Program-made: the position numbers and the translations under genes
Assembly (NCBI RefSeq): GCF_002222615.2
Contig: NZ_CP022412.2
Location: forward strand, 2,728,001 to 2,792,000
DNA length: 64,000 nucleotides
Source: Bacteroides caccae
Lineage (GTDB): Bacteria > Bacteroidota > Bacteroidia > Bacteroidales > Bacteroidaceae
Reading direction: 5' to 3'
Notes under the pieces: model-generated
Told to the model about the DNA's origin: nothing
Seen by the model: only the letters and a program-made list of their open reading frames with translations
The model's database searches: none
Part shown: in pieces, positions 33,750 through 43,352 of the stretch
Position numbering within the stretch: position 1 is the stretch's first letter
How the letters are laid out: each line of letters opens with the position of its first letter

Positions 33750-36700
33750 ATGAAAAAAGACATCCTTTTGCTTATGTTGTGTCTTTTCTGCTCCATAGGG
33801 GCTATGGCACAGACAAAAACAATTACCGGTGTGGTAAGCGATGCTGCTGGTGAACCAATCATCGGAGCGAGTGTTGTCGAAGTGGGTACAACAAATGGTA
33901 CCATTACTGACATCGATGGTAAATTTGTATTAAACATGAATCCGGACGGAAAAATCAGAGTTTCGTATATCGGATATCAAGTACAAACAATTGATCTTAA
34001 AGGAAAGACTTCTTTCCGGATTCAGATGAAAGAAGATTCTGAGATGCTGGAGGAAGTGGTAGTAACCGGTTATGGCGGTAAACAGTTGCGTACTAAAGTT
34101 ACCAACTCAATTTCCAAGGTAAAAGAAGAAACATTGAAGCAGGGATTGTATTCAAATCCCGGTCAGGCATTATCCGGAGCTGTTGCAGGTTTGTCCGTTA
34201 GCCAGACTTCCGGTAATCCGGGCAGTACACCGACGCTGGTCCTTCGTGGAGGTACTAACTTTGATGGTTCTGGCTCTCCTCTGATTCTGATTGATGGACA
34301 GGTACGTTCTTCTTTGAGTGATATCAATCCGGATGATATTGAATCAATGGAAGTATTGAAAGATGCCGGTGCTACTGCAATCTATGGTGCACGTGCCAAT
34401 GATGGTGTAATCCTTGTTACAACCAAGCGCGGAAAAAGCGGAAGAGCAGAAGTGAACCTGAAAGCAAAGTTCGGGTTAAACTATTTCAAAAATTCCTATG
34501 AGTTTCTTGATGCCGGAGATTATATTTATTGGATGCGTATGGGATATAAGAATGCTTATATGGGAGATATGAAACATCCGGACGGAAGCGTTGTGAAGGC
34601 ATGGTCTTCACTTAGTTCATTGACTAGTGCTACTCCTTACGGTACAGGTAATGCTTATTTTGCGAGTGACGGGGTGACCCCTCTGGATGGAAACAAAACG
34701 AGTTCTGCTATTTGGAGTACAATGAAATATACTGATAATCTGGCTTTTTTGTTGGATCAAGGTTGGCAAACAATGATCGACCCTATCTATGGGGATAAAC
34801 TTATTTATAAAAACACAGACATTGCAGATTTCAACGTCCAAACTCCAGCATTTTCACAGGATTATAATTTAAGTGTAAGTGGCGGAAATGAAAAAGGGAA
34901 CTACTATGCCGGGTTAGGTTATAATAAGAGTGACGGTACGGCATACGGCAACTGGTATAAGCGTATAACCTTTACCTTCAATGCTGATTATAAGCTGAAA
35001 GAATGGTTAACTTCCAGTTCCAGTTTTAATTTTGCGGACGCTACTTGGAACGGGTTGCCTGCGACTCAGACAGCAGAGGCTAATTATTTTTCTCGTTGTT
35101 TGTCATTGCCTCCTACTTTCCGCGGTTACAATGCAGATGGAGAGATGCTGTTAGGCCCTAACTCCGGGGATGGTAATCAGCAGTATAATTTTGATAAGTT
35201 TGTCCGGGATCAGAACACTGATAAGTTTACAATGAATCAATCTTTCACTGTAAACTTCATGAAAGGACTTTCGTTAAAGCTTGGTGCAATCTGGTATTAT
35301 CAGGAAGAAAAGGACGAAAGCTTTAATAAGGATTATTTAAGTTCTCCGGGAAATAAGGTTACTTCACGCAGCACCTCTGCTTATTATGACCGCACACTGG
35401 ATCAGACCTATAATGCTGTATTAAATTATAATTATCAGATAAACAAAGATCATTATCTGGATGCGATGGCTGGTTTCGAATATTATGATTCTTATAATAA
35501 AGGTTTCAATGCATCCGGTTCGGGAGCCCCGACCGACGACTTTATGGATTTACAGTATACGTCAAAAGAAGAGGGAAAACGCTCTATTGACTCTTGGCAT
35601 TCACGTCAACGTATCATGTCTTTCTTCGGACGTGTAAATTATGATTATCAATCAAAATATCTCTTGTCACTGGTACTTAGAAAAGACGGTTATTCTAAAC
35701 TGGCAAAAGAAAACCGTTGGGGAGTATTTCCGGGTGTTTCGACCGGGTGGGTTTTCAGCAAAGAGAAATTTATGGCAAACACAAGCGATATACTTTCATT
35801 TGGTAAATTACGTGCAAGTTTCGGTCTGAACGGTAATGTTAACAAGAACTTTGTAGGCAATTATACCGTACAGGGGTCATACGGTAGTAATACTTACAAT
35901 GGCGCTACGGGATTTCTTTTGGGAAGTATTCCTAATCCTTATCTGATGTGGGAGAAATCCAGAACTTTTGAAATCGGTCTTGACTTAGGCTTTCTCGAAA
36001 ATCGTATTAATGCTAATTTGACCTATTATAATCGTCTGACTAGTGATAAATATGCTAATATCACCGTACCTTCCACGTCTGGAGTAGGTTCTGTGGTTTC
36101 CAATAACGGTAAGTTCCAGAATCAAGGATTTGAGTTTGAACTGGCTTTCCGTATTATTGACCGGAAAGACTGGAAATGGAATCTGAACTGGAATGGAGCA
36201 CTGAACAAAAATAAGGTCGTAGCGTTGCCGGATAACGGGCTGGAGCGTAATCGACAAGATGCATATCAGGTATATACCGGCTATGGTGACGCTAAAATGT
36301 GGGTAGGAGGCTATCAGGAAGGACAACGTCCGGGTGACTTGTATATGTTTATCGCTGACGGTATCTATAAATCACAGGATGAGATACCGGCTGGTTTGAT
36401 TGATATTACGTCCGGTAATAATGGATCGACCGGCAGACCTTTATATGGAGGGGCAGAAGGTTATAATAAATTGTCCGACAGCCAAAAAGAAAACGCACTA
36501 CCTATTCAGCCAGGTGACGTAAAATGGAAAGATGTCAATGGGGACGGCGTGATTGATAATTATGATATGGTAAAGGTAGGAAATACGGTACCGAAGTGGA
36601 CAGGCGGTTTCAATACTACGGTGAGCTGGAAAGACTTGACGTTATCGGCGCGTTTCGACTATGCTTTAGGGTTCAAAGCGGTAGACTGGAAATCGATGTG

Positions 36701-37076
36701 GATTATGGCTTGCGCGCAAGGTACATATAATACTATCCAGGAAACTAAGGATACTTGGACACCGGACAATCCGAACGCTAAATATCCTACATATGTTTGG
36801 GCGGATCAGTTGGGAAAGAGAAACTATTGCCGTAGTTCTTCCATGTTTGTGTATAATGGTAATTATCTGGCACTTCGTGAACTGTCGCTAACTTATCGGT
36901 TACCGTCGATATGGGTGCAAAAAGCTAAATTGAGTAACGTGGAATTGTCTGTGACAGGACAAAACTTAGGTTATCTGACAGAAGCGAAGCACTTGTTCTC
37001 ACCTGAAAAGGCGGATAACAACGGTGGATATCCATTGCCTCGCACTGTAATTTTTGGTATCAACGTTTCTTTCTAA
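33750..37076 (+). CDS. nanO: NanO: SusC-like TonB-dependent sialic acid receptor
   Basis: A 1108-residue outer-membrane receptor. It has a signal peptide (1-21), a carboxypeptidase D regulatory-like domain (~22-95), a TonB box (EEVVVTGYG, ~101-109), a plug domain containing the usual SusC segment DINPDDIESMEVLKDAGATAIYGARA-type block, and a long beta-barrel ending in VSF. With nanU it should form a lid-barrel pair for sialylated ligands. The nanO name rests on the neighbouring sialidase and nan genes, and the SusC family itself is clear. Confidence 0.85.
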   Translation: MKKDILLLMLCLFCSIGAMAQTKTITGVVSDAAGEPIIGASVVEVGTTNGTITDIDGKFVLNMNPDGKIRVSYIGYQVQTIDLKGKTSFRIQMKEDSEMLEEVVVTGYGGKQLRTKVTNSISKVKEETLKQGLYSNPGQALSGAVAGLSVSQTSGNPGSTPTLVLRGGTNFDGSGSPLILIDGQVRSSLSDINPDDIESMEVLKDAGATAIYGARANDGVILVTTKRGKSGRAEVNLKAKFGLNYFKNSYEFLDAGDYIYWMRMGYKNAYMGDMKHPDGSVVKAWSSLSSLTSATPYGTGNAYFASDGVTPLDGNKTSSAIWSTMKYTDNLAFLLDQGWQTMIDPIYGDKLIYKNTDIADFNVQTPAFSQDYNLSVSGGNEKGNYYAGLGYNKSDGTAYGNWYKRITFTFNADYKLKEWLTSSSSFNFADATWNGLPATQTAEANYFSRCLSLPPTFRGYNADGEMLLGPNSGDGNQQYNFDKFVRDQNTDKFTMNQSFTVNFMKGLSLKLGAIWYYQEEKDESFNKDYLSSPGNKVTSRSTSAYYDRTLDQTYNAVLNYNYQINKDHYLDAMAGFEYYDSYNKGFNASGSGAPTDDFMDLQYTSKEEGKRSIDSWHSRQRIMSFFGRVNYDYQSKYLLSLVLRKDGYSKLAKENRWGVFPGVSTGWVFSKEKFMANTSDILSFGKLRASFGLNGNVNKNFVGNYTVQGSYGSNTYNGATGFLLGSIPNPYLMWEKSRTFEIGLDLGFLENRINANLTYYNRLTSDKYANITVPSTSGVGSVVSNNGKFQNQGFEFELAFRIIDRKDWKWNLNWNGALNKNKVVALPDNGLERNRQDAYQVYTGYGDAKMWVGGYQEGQRPGDLYMFIADGIYKSQDEIPAGLIDITSGNNGSTGRPLYGGAEGYNKLSDSQKENALPIQPGDVKWKDVNGDGVIDNYDMVKVGNTVPKWTGGFNTTVSWKDLTLSARFDYALGFKAVDWKSMWIMACAQGTYNTIQETKDTWTPDNPNAKYPTYVWADQLGKRNYCRSSSMFVYNGNYLALRELSLTYRLPSIWVQKAKLSNVELSVTGQNLGYLTEAKHLFSPEKADNNGGYPLPRTVIFGINVSF

Positions 37077-37095
37077 CATATAAAAAAGACAGATT

Positions 37096-38682
37096 ATGAA
37101 AAAAATAATATACATCATTTCTTTATTTGTATCCTCTGTCCTCTATACATCATGCGATGCTTTGGATTTGGCTCCCGAGGATTATTTCGGAAGTGGAAAC
37201 TATTGGAATAATGAAGCTCAAGTTGATGGATATATGACAGGTATGCATTCTCAACTGAGAAGTTATTATGATATGTTCTATGTTCTAGGAGAAGTTCGTG
37301 GTGGAACACAACGTGTAGGAACTTCATCTGAAAATACTAGTTTGAACTATGCTAATCTCCGTTCCAATGTAATCGATCAAGACAGGCCGGGTATTAGTAA
37401 TTGGTACGGTCTTTATTCTCCAATCATGCAAGTCAATCATTTTATTCAGCAAGTAGAGAATGAATGCAGTTTCCTGGATGATACAAACAGAAAACACTAT
37501 TTGGCTCAAGCGTATGGATTGAGGGCATTATATTATTTCATGCTTTATAAGACGTATGGGGGAGTGCCTATTGTCACTGAAGTTGAACTCTTGAATGGCA
37601 AGGTGACTGCGGACAAATTTTATGTGGAACGTGCGACAGCGGAAGCAACGCTTGAATTTATAAAAGGTGATATTCAAAAATCAGAGAATAATTATGCAGA
37701 TATTACAGTGACAAATAGTTACGATAAAACAATATGGTCCAAAGCTGCTACCCTGATGTTGAAAGCGGAAATATATATGTGGGCTGCTAAAGTGACCATT
37801 ACCGGACATACTGCTACCGGAACAACTGATTTGAAGGTTGCTCAAGCAGCTTTGAATCAGATTATAGGTAAGTTTGAATTACTGTCCGATTTTGAAAATG
37901 TTTTCAGTACTTCCAATCGTAATAATAAAGAGATTATTTTCACATTACACTTTGCCGACGGCGAAGCAACCAACTGGGCTGGGCAATTTTTATATCAGGA
38001 TGCAGTATTTATCGGACAGGTGTATGGACGTGACAGCAAGCGGATAGAAACCGACACTTTGAATCTGAAAGGGACTGGCGGTGTATTCAGGCATGAATAT
38101 ACCTATGATTTCTGGTCTGCCTATGATGAAAAAGATACTCGTCGTGATGTAACCTTTTTGGAATATTATACTCAAGAAGATAAAGATCCTGCAAGTTTTG
38201 GCTGCGTTATGAAAAAAGGCATAGGTTCAATTAACTCTAATAACAATCGTATTTATGATACGGATATTATTATCTATCGCTATGCGGACGCTTTGCTTAT
38301 GATGGCCGAAGTGGCAAACGGATTAGGTGAATCATGCAGTACTTATGTTAATGATGTACGTAAACGTGCTTATGGCGACGACTATGCCGGGCACGAATAC
38401 GCTGACGGTAGTTTTGAAGCAAACGAATTGGCTATATTGCACGAACGCGATAAGGAATTTGTCTGGGAAGGTAAACGTTGGTTTGATGTTGTACGTATGC
38501 AGGATGCTTCTCATAATTCGTTGGTGTTTTCGGCAGCAGCCAATTATCCGTCTACTTCTCCTTTGATTAGTACGAGTGAAAAGCATAAACTTTTATGGCC
38601 ATTGGATATTAGCACGATGAATATCAATCCATTACTGGAACAAACTCCGGGATATGACACTTATAAAAAGCAGCCGGAATAA
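37096..38682 (+). CDS. nanU: NanU: SusD-like sialic acid binding lipoprotein
   Basis: A 528-residue SusD/RagB lipoprotein with a lipobox ending at Cys20 (VLYTSC) and 19 bases after the SusC stop. The helical TPR-like body and the C-terminal block (ELAILHERDKEFVWEGKRWFDVVRM, LWPLDISTMNINP) are typical. It should cap the SusC barrel and bind sialylated glycan. Terminator follows at 38701-38745. Confidence 0.85.
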   Translation: MKKIIYIISLFVSSVLYTSCDALDLAPEDYFGSGNYWNNEAQVDGYMTGMHSQLRSYYDMFYVLGEVRGGTQRVGTSSENTSLNYANLRSNVIDQDRPGISNWYGLYSPIMQVNHFIQQVENECSFLDDTNRKHYLAQAYGLRALYYFMLYKTYGGVPIVTEVELLNGKVTADKFYVERATAEATLEFIKGDIQKSENNYADITVTNSYDKTIWSKAATLMLKAEIYMWAAKVTITGHTATGTTDLKVAQAALNQIIGKFELLSDFENVFSTSNRNNKEIIFTLHFADGEATNWAGQFLYQDAVFIGQVYGRDSKRIETDTLNLKGTGGVFRHEYTYDFWSAYDEKDTRRDVTFLEYYTQEDKDPASFGCVMKKGIGSINSNNNRIYDTDIIIYRYADALLMMAEVANGLGESCSTYVNDVRKRAYGDDYAGHEYADGSFEANELAILHERDKEFVWEGKRWFDVVRMQDASHNSLVFSAAANYPSTSPLISTSEKHKLLWPLDISTMNINPLLEQTPGYDTYKKQPE

Positions 38683-38700
38683 AAGTTAGTACATTGTGAT

Positions 38701-38745
38701 AAAAAGCGGGATAGGGACTAATTTATCTATCTCGCTTTTTATCTT
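38701..38745 (+). terminator. Terminator after nanU
   Basis: AAAAAGCGGGATA pairs with TATCTCGCTTTTT (one G-T wobble), followed by a T-rich run. Confidence 0.75.
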
Positions 38746-38805
38746 TTTCTTCCTTTTAAAGAAAGAAATGGCACACTAATGCTAGTTTATTAATATTCTT
38801 GTATA

Positions 38806-38823
38806 TAATAAAATATTTAATTA
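38806..38823. promoter_or_regulatory. Candidate ROK operator 5
   Basis: TAATAAA-ATAT-TTAATTA, the same site as before nanT within a 22-base identical block (38802-38823), directly before the -33 element. Confidence 0.6.
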
Positions 38824-38855
38824 TTTGCTGGTAATATGATAAATTTATATCTTTG
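38824..38855 (+). promoter_or_regulatory. Promoter of the sialidase-to-hexosaminidase operon
   Basis: TTTG at 38824-38827 and TATCTTTG at 38848-38855, 20 bases apart, fit the -33/-7 pattern. The sialidase start codon is 23 bases further. Confidence 0.7.
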
Positions 38856-38877
38856 TGCCCAAACAATTAATAATACC

Positions 38878-40518
38878 ATGAAAAGAAACCTACTTTTATT
38901 ATTATCTATCCTTTTTTTATCTGTCTGTGGGACTTTGCAGGCTGTTACATCGGATACTGTATTTGTGCGTGAAACTCAGATTCCAATTTTGATTGAACGA
39001 CAGGATAACGTGTTGTTTATGTTGCGTTTGAATGCAAAAGAGAGTCGTAGTTTGGATGAAGTAGTTTTGAATTTTGGCAAAGATGTGAATATGGCGGATA
39101 TACAGTCCGTTAAGTTATATTATAGTGGTACGGAGGCCAGACAAAACTATGGTAAGAAATTCTTTACTCCCGTATCTTATATTTCCAGCCATACGCCGGG
39201 GAAGACATTGGCTGCGAATCCTTCTTATTCAATTAATAAATCACAGGTAAATAATCCCGGGCGGAAAGTGATACTGAATGCTAATCAGAAACTTTTTCCC
39301 GGAATCAATTATTTCTGGATCAGTCTGCAAATGAAACCGGGCGCCTCTTTGCTGGATAAAGTGTCAGCTAAGATTGTTACTGTTAAGGTTGATAATAAAG
39401 AAGCACTTATGCATACGGTTTCGCCGGAGAATATAGCTCATAGGGTAGGAGTAGGGGTACGCCATGCCGGTGACGATGGTTCGGCTGCCTTCCGTATTCC
39501 GGGATTGGCAACTACTAATAAAGGAACATTGCTGGGAGTTTATGATGTACGTTATAATAGCAGTGTTGATTTGCAGGAACATGTGGACGTCGGTTTGAGC
39601 CGTAGTGTAGACGGTGGTAAAACATGGGAGAAGATGCGTTTACCTTTAGCTTTTGGTGAAACTGGCGGTTTGCCTGCTGCGCAGAACGGTGTTGGCGACC
39701 CTTCGATCTTAGTGGATACCAAGACCAACACAACATGGGTGGTGGCGGCTTGGACACATGGAATGGGTAATCAGCGTGCTTGGTGGAGTTCTTATCCGGG
39801 AATGGATATGAATCATACGGCCCAGTTGGTATTGTCAAAGAGTACGGACGATGGTAAAACGTGGTCGGAGCCTATTAATATAACAGATCAGGTGAAAGAT
39901 CCATCCTGGTATTTCCTTTTGCAAGGACCGGGACGAGGTATCACCATGCAAGACGGCACATTGGTATTCCCGATTCAGTTTATCGATTCTACCCGTGTTC
40001 CGAATGCGGGAATTATGTATAGCAAAGACCGTGGCGAAACATGGAAAATCCATAACTATGCACGCACCAATACAACAGAAGCTCAGGTAGCGGAAGTGGA
40101 GCCTGGCGTACTGATGTTAAATATGAGAGATAACCGTGGAGGCAGTCGTGCTGTCGCTACTACCAAGGATCTCGGTAAGACTTGGACAGAACATCCTTCT
40201 TCCCGTAAAGCTTTACAGGAACCGGTGTGTATGGCAAGTTTAATCAGCGTGAAAGCGGCAGACAACACATTAAATAAGGATATTCTTTTATTCTCCAATC
40301 CGAATACGGTAAAAGGTCGTCATCATATCACGATCAAGGCCAGTCTGGATGGAGGTATCACCTGGCTACCCGAACATCAAGTGATGCTGGATGAAGGTGA
40401 CGGTTGGGGATATTCTTGTTTGACAATGATTGATAAAGAGACAGTCGGCATATTATATGAAAGCAGTGTCGCTCATATGACTTTTCAGGCAATCCGGCTG
40501 AGAGATATAATACAATAG
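38878..40518 (+). CDS. nanH: GH33 exo-alpha-sialidase
   Basis: The start at 38878 (MKRNLLLLLSILF) was chosen because an earlier in-frame ATG lies in the promoter. About 546 residues, the length of B. fragilis-type sialidases, with a signal peptide. An N-terminal beta domain (~25-180) precedes the six-bladed propeller. The FRIP segment (AFRIPGL, near 203) supplies an arginine-triad member, and five Asp boxes (SVDGGKTW, STDDGKTW, SKDRGETW, TKDLGKTW, SLDGGITW) mark the blades. It releases sialic acid in the periplasm or at the cell surface. Confidence 0.9.
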   Translation: MKRNLLLLLSILFLSVCGTLQAVTSDTVFVRETQIPILIERQDNVLFMLRLNAKESRSLDEVVLNFGKDVNMADIQSVKLYYSGTEARQNYGKKFFTPVSYISSHTPGKTLAANPSYSINKSQVNNPGRKVILNANQKLFPGINYFWISLQMKPGASLLDKVSAKIVTVKVDNKEALMHTVSPENIAHRVGVGVRHAGDDGSAAFRIPGLATTNKGTLLGVYDVRYNSSVDLQEHVDVGLSRSVDGGKTWEKMRLPLAFGETGGLPAAQNGVGDPSILVDTKTNTTWVVAAWTHGMGNQRAWWSSYPGMDMNHTAQLVLSKSTDDGKTWSEPINITDQVKDPSWYFLLQGPGRGITMQDGTLVFPIQFIDSTRVPNAGIMYSKDRGETWKIHNYARTNTTEAQVAEVEPGVLMLNMRDNRGGSRAVATTKDLGKTWTEHPSSRKALQEPVCMASLISVKAADNTLNKDILLFSNPNTVKGRHHITIKASLDGGITWLPEHQVMLDEGDGWGYSCLTMIDKETVGILYESSVAHMTFQAIRLRDIIQ

Positions 40519-40541
40519 GAATTATCATACGACCTGTAATC

Positions 40542-42560
40542 ATGAAAAACAGACTCATATTATTTATATATATTATAATTAACTTATGCACAATTTCAGT
40601 GGTAAAAGCAGGTGATTATCACCTGCTCCCCCAGCCGCAAAAGTTTACTCCCTCTCATTTAAACTTTCAGGTGAATAAGGTACAGCTTTCCACTCCTGTG
40701 CTTCAACAGGAGTGGGAAACTCTTATCTCCGAAATGGGAGGAACCGTCTCCCCCAAGGCAACCGGTACTATTGAAGTTAAATTACTGCCGACCCTCCCCG
40801 AAATACCGATGAACCAGGATGAAGCCTACCGACTGAGCATCACAAAGAAGCGGATAATTGTTGAGGCTGTAACCGAACGCGGTGTTTATTGGGCTATGCA
40901 AACTTTAAGGCAGCTGGCAGAAAAAAGGAATTCAAAAACGCATATTCAAGGAGCTGAGATCATCGACTGGCCTGCTTTCCGGGTTCGCGGATTTATGCAG
41001 GATGTTGGAAGAAGCTACATTTCACTGGATGAACTTAAGCGTGAAATCGCCGCGCTTGCCAAATTCAAAATCAATGTTTTTCACTGGCATTTGACCGAGA
41101 ATCAATCCTGGCGTCTGGAAAGTAAGATTTTTCCGATGCTGAACGATAGTGCGAATACCACCCGCATGCCCGGCAAATATTATACGCTGGAAGAAGCCAA
41201 GGAGTTGGTTGCATTCTGTAAAGCACATCACATGACGCTGATTCCCGAAATAGATATGCCCGGACATAGCGCTGCATTTATACGTACTTTCCGCCATGAT
41301 ATGCAAAGTCCTGAAGGGATGAAAATTTTGAAATTGTTGATGGATGAAGTCTGTGAAACGTTTGATGTGCCTTATTTGCATATCGGTACGGATGAAGTGC
41401 AGTTTACCAATCCCCGTTTTGTGCCGGAAATGGTGTCCTATGTACGTTCCAAAGGTAAGAAAGTAATTTCATGGAATCCGGGTTGGCACTACAAACCCGG
41501 TGAGATTGACATGACTCAACTTTGGAGTTATCGTGGAAAGGCGCAGAAAGGGATTCCCGCCATTGACTCACGTTTTCATTATCTGAATCATTTTGACACC
41601 TTTGGTGATATCATAGCATTGTACAACAGTCGTATTTATAATAAGGAACAAGGAAGCGAAGATTTAGCAGGGACAATCCTGGCTATCTGGAATGACAGGT
41701 TAGTCAGTACCGAGTGGGGGATGATTATCGAAAATAATTTCTATCCTAATATGCTGGCTATGGCGGAACGTGCCTGGAAAGGTGGTGGGACGGAATATTT
41801 CGATAAGAACGGAACAATACTTCCAACCGACGAGCATTCGGAACTATTCAGAAGTTTTGCCGATTTTGAACGTCGTTTGTTGTGGCATAAAGAACATACT
41901 TTTGACGGTTATCCGTTTGCGTATGTCCGCCAGACAAATGTGAAATGGAATATTACAGATGCTTTCCCGAACGAAGGAAATCTGGCAAAGGCTTTTCCTC
42001 CGGAAGAAACTTTGCAGGATAGTTACAGCTATGGAGGAAAAACATACAATGTGCGTCCTGCTATTGGTGCCGGAATCTATTTACGCCACGTGTGGGGGAC
42101 GCTTATTCCCGGATTTTATAAAGAACCGAAAGAAAACCATACGGCCTACGCCTACACCTATGTCTATTCGCCGAAAGAACAAAACGTTGGTTTGTGGGCT
42201 GAATTTCAGAATTACGGACGCTCCGAAGCCGATCTTCCTCCTCTGCCGGGAAAATGGGATTATAAGGAAAGCCGTATCTGGATAAATGAACAGGAAATAT
42301 TACCGCCTGTCTGGACAGCTACTCACCGCACCAAAAGCAATGAAATAGCTTTGGGCAACGAAAATTGTGTGGCACGCCCGCCTTTGGAAGTTCATCTGCA
42401 AAAAGGCTGGAATAAAGTACTTTTGAAATTACCGGTAGGGAAGTTTGTTAGCCCGGAAGTCCGGCTAGTAAAATGGATGTTTACTACTGTCTTTGTTACT
42501 CTTGACGGACAGAAAGCGGTAGAAGGACTCATTTACTCACCAAATAAAACACTAGAGTGA
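40542..42560 (+). CDS. GH20 beta-N-acetylhexosaminidase 1
   Basis: A 672-residue enzyme with a signal peptide (1-22). The N-terminal GH20b domain (~23-135) precedes the GH20 barrel, with FHWHLTENQSWRLE and the catalytic pair D284-E285 in HIGTDEV. Other family members usually show HIGGDE, so the Gly-to-Thr change is a small difference. After the barrel a ~200-residue extra beta domain follows, possibly for binding. The gene starts 23 bases after the sialidase stop. Removal of HexNAc exposed by sialidase is the likely step. Confidence 0.85.
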   Translation: MKNRLILFIYIIINLCTISVVKAGDYHLLPQPQKFTPSHLNFQVNKVQLSTPVLQQEWETLISEMGGTVSPKATGTIEVKLLPTLPEIPMNQDEAYRLSITKKRIIVEAVTERGVYWAMQTLRQLAEKRNSKTHIQGAEIIDWPAFRVRGFMQDVGRSYISLDELKREIAALAKFKINVFHWHLTENQSWRLESKIFPMLNDSANTTRMPGKYYTLEEAKELVAFCKAHHMTLIPEIDMPGHSAAFIRTFRHDMQSPEGMKILKLLMDEVCETFDVPYLHIGTDEVQFTNPRFVPEMVSYVRSKGKKVISWNPGWHYKPGEIDMTQLWSYRGKAQKGIPAIDSRFHYLNHFDTFGDIIALYNSRIYNKEQGSEDLAGTILAIWNDRLVSTEWGMIIENNFYPNMLAMAERAWKGGGTEYFDKNGTILPTDEHSELFRSFADFERRLLWHKEHTFDGYPFAYVRQTNVKWNITDAFPNEGNLAKAFPPEETLQDSYSYGGKTYNVRPAIGAGIYLRHVWGTLIPGFYKEPKENHTAYAYTYVYSPKEQNVGLWAEFQNYGRSEADLPPLPGKWDYKESRIWINEQEILPPVWTATHRTKSNEIALGNENCVARPPLEVHLQKGWNKVLLKLPVGKFVSPEVRLVKWMFTTVFVTLDGQKAVEGLIYSPNKTLE

Positions 42561-42592
42561 CATATCGATTATAGAGAGAGAACTATTTATAA

Positions 42593-42676
42593 ATATGCTA
42601 TGAGCAGATTTGAATATGTTATAATGAAACTCAGATATGCTATAATGAAAAACGGATATGCTAATGAGTAAATAAA
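42593..42676 (+). repeat. Four 21-bp tandem repeats
   Basis: Units start at 42593, 42614, 42635 and 42656 with ATATGCTA or ATATGTTA, and cores close to TATAATGAAA. The same core occurs in reverse orientation at 32850-32912, 9.7 kb away. The set lies in the leader of the SGNH gene and the 21-base phasing is two helical turns. Confidence 0.65.
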
Positions 42677-42686
42677 AAGAATAGTC

Positions 42687-43352
42687 ATGAAAAAGATCTT
42701 TTTTTTAGTGGTCATATTGACCCTGTCTTTGTTATGCCGCGCACAAGAACGCAAATATTCTACGTTTTACTACCAGCGTGCTACATTGTTTGAAGAACTG
42801 CCTGTTACTTCCAGTGACATTATTTTTCTGGGAAACAGTATCACAAACGGTGCCGAATGGGCGGAACTGTTCAAGAACAAACATGTCAAAAACCGTGGAA
42901 TCAGCGGCGACATTTGTATGGGAGTATATGACCGTCTTGATGCTATCCTGAAGGGAAAGCCCGCTAAAATATTTCTTTTGATTGGTATTAATGATGTGAG
43001 TAGGGGAACTCCCGCCGATACTATTGTATCCCGTATTGAGATGATTGTCAGGAAGATAAAGGCAGATTCGCCTAAAACAAAGCTATATCTGCAAAGTGTT
43101 CTTCCGGTCACCGACCATTACAATATGTTCAAGGGACATACTTCCCGTTGGCAGGTTATCCCTGAAATCAATAAAGGGTTAGTCGGCTTGGCAGAAAAAG
43201 AAGGAGCGACCTATATAGATTTGTACTCCCATTTTATAGACAAACAAACCGGAAAGATGAACACTACCTATACAAATGATGGTTTGCATCTTCTGGGGAA
43301 AGGTTACTTGAAATGGGTAGAGATTGTGAAACCTTACATTGGGAAGAAATAA
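42687..43352 (+). CDS. SGNH/GDSL esterase, probable sialate O-acetylesterase
   Basis: A 221-residue secreted enzyme (signal peptide ~1-19). Block I is GNSIT (Ser nucleophile, ~50), block II NRGISGD (oxyanion Gly), block III GIND (Asn), and the C-terminal DGLHL supplies the catalytic Asp and His (~200-203). Position in a sialic-acid locus points to O-acetyl removal from sialic acids or glycans. It joins the next gene without a gap, so both are co-translated. Confidence 0.7.
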   Translation: MKKIFFLVVILTLSLLCRAQERKYSTFYYQRATLFEELPVTSSDIIFLGNSITNGAEWAELFKNKHVKNRGISGDICMGVYDRLDAILKGKPAKIFLLIGINDVSRGTPADTIVSRIEMIVRKIKADSPKTKLYLQSVLPVTDHYNMFKGHTSRWQVIPEINKGLVGLAEKEGATYIDLYSHFIDKQTGKMNTTYTNDGLHLLGKGYLKWVEIVKPYIGKK

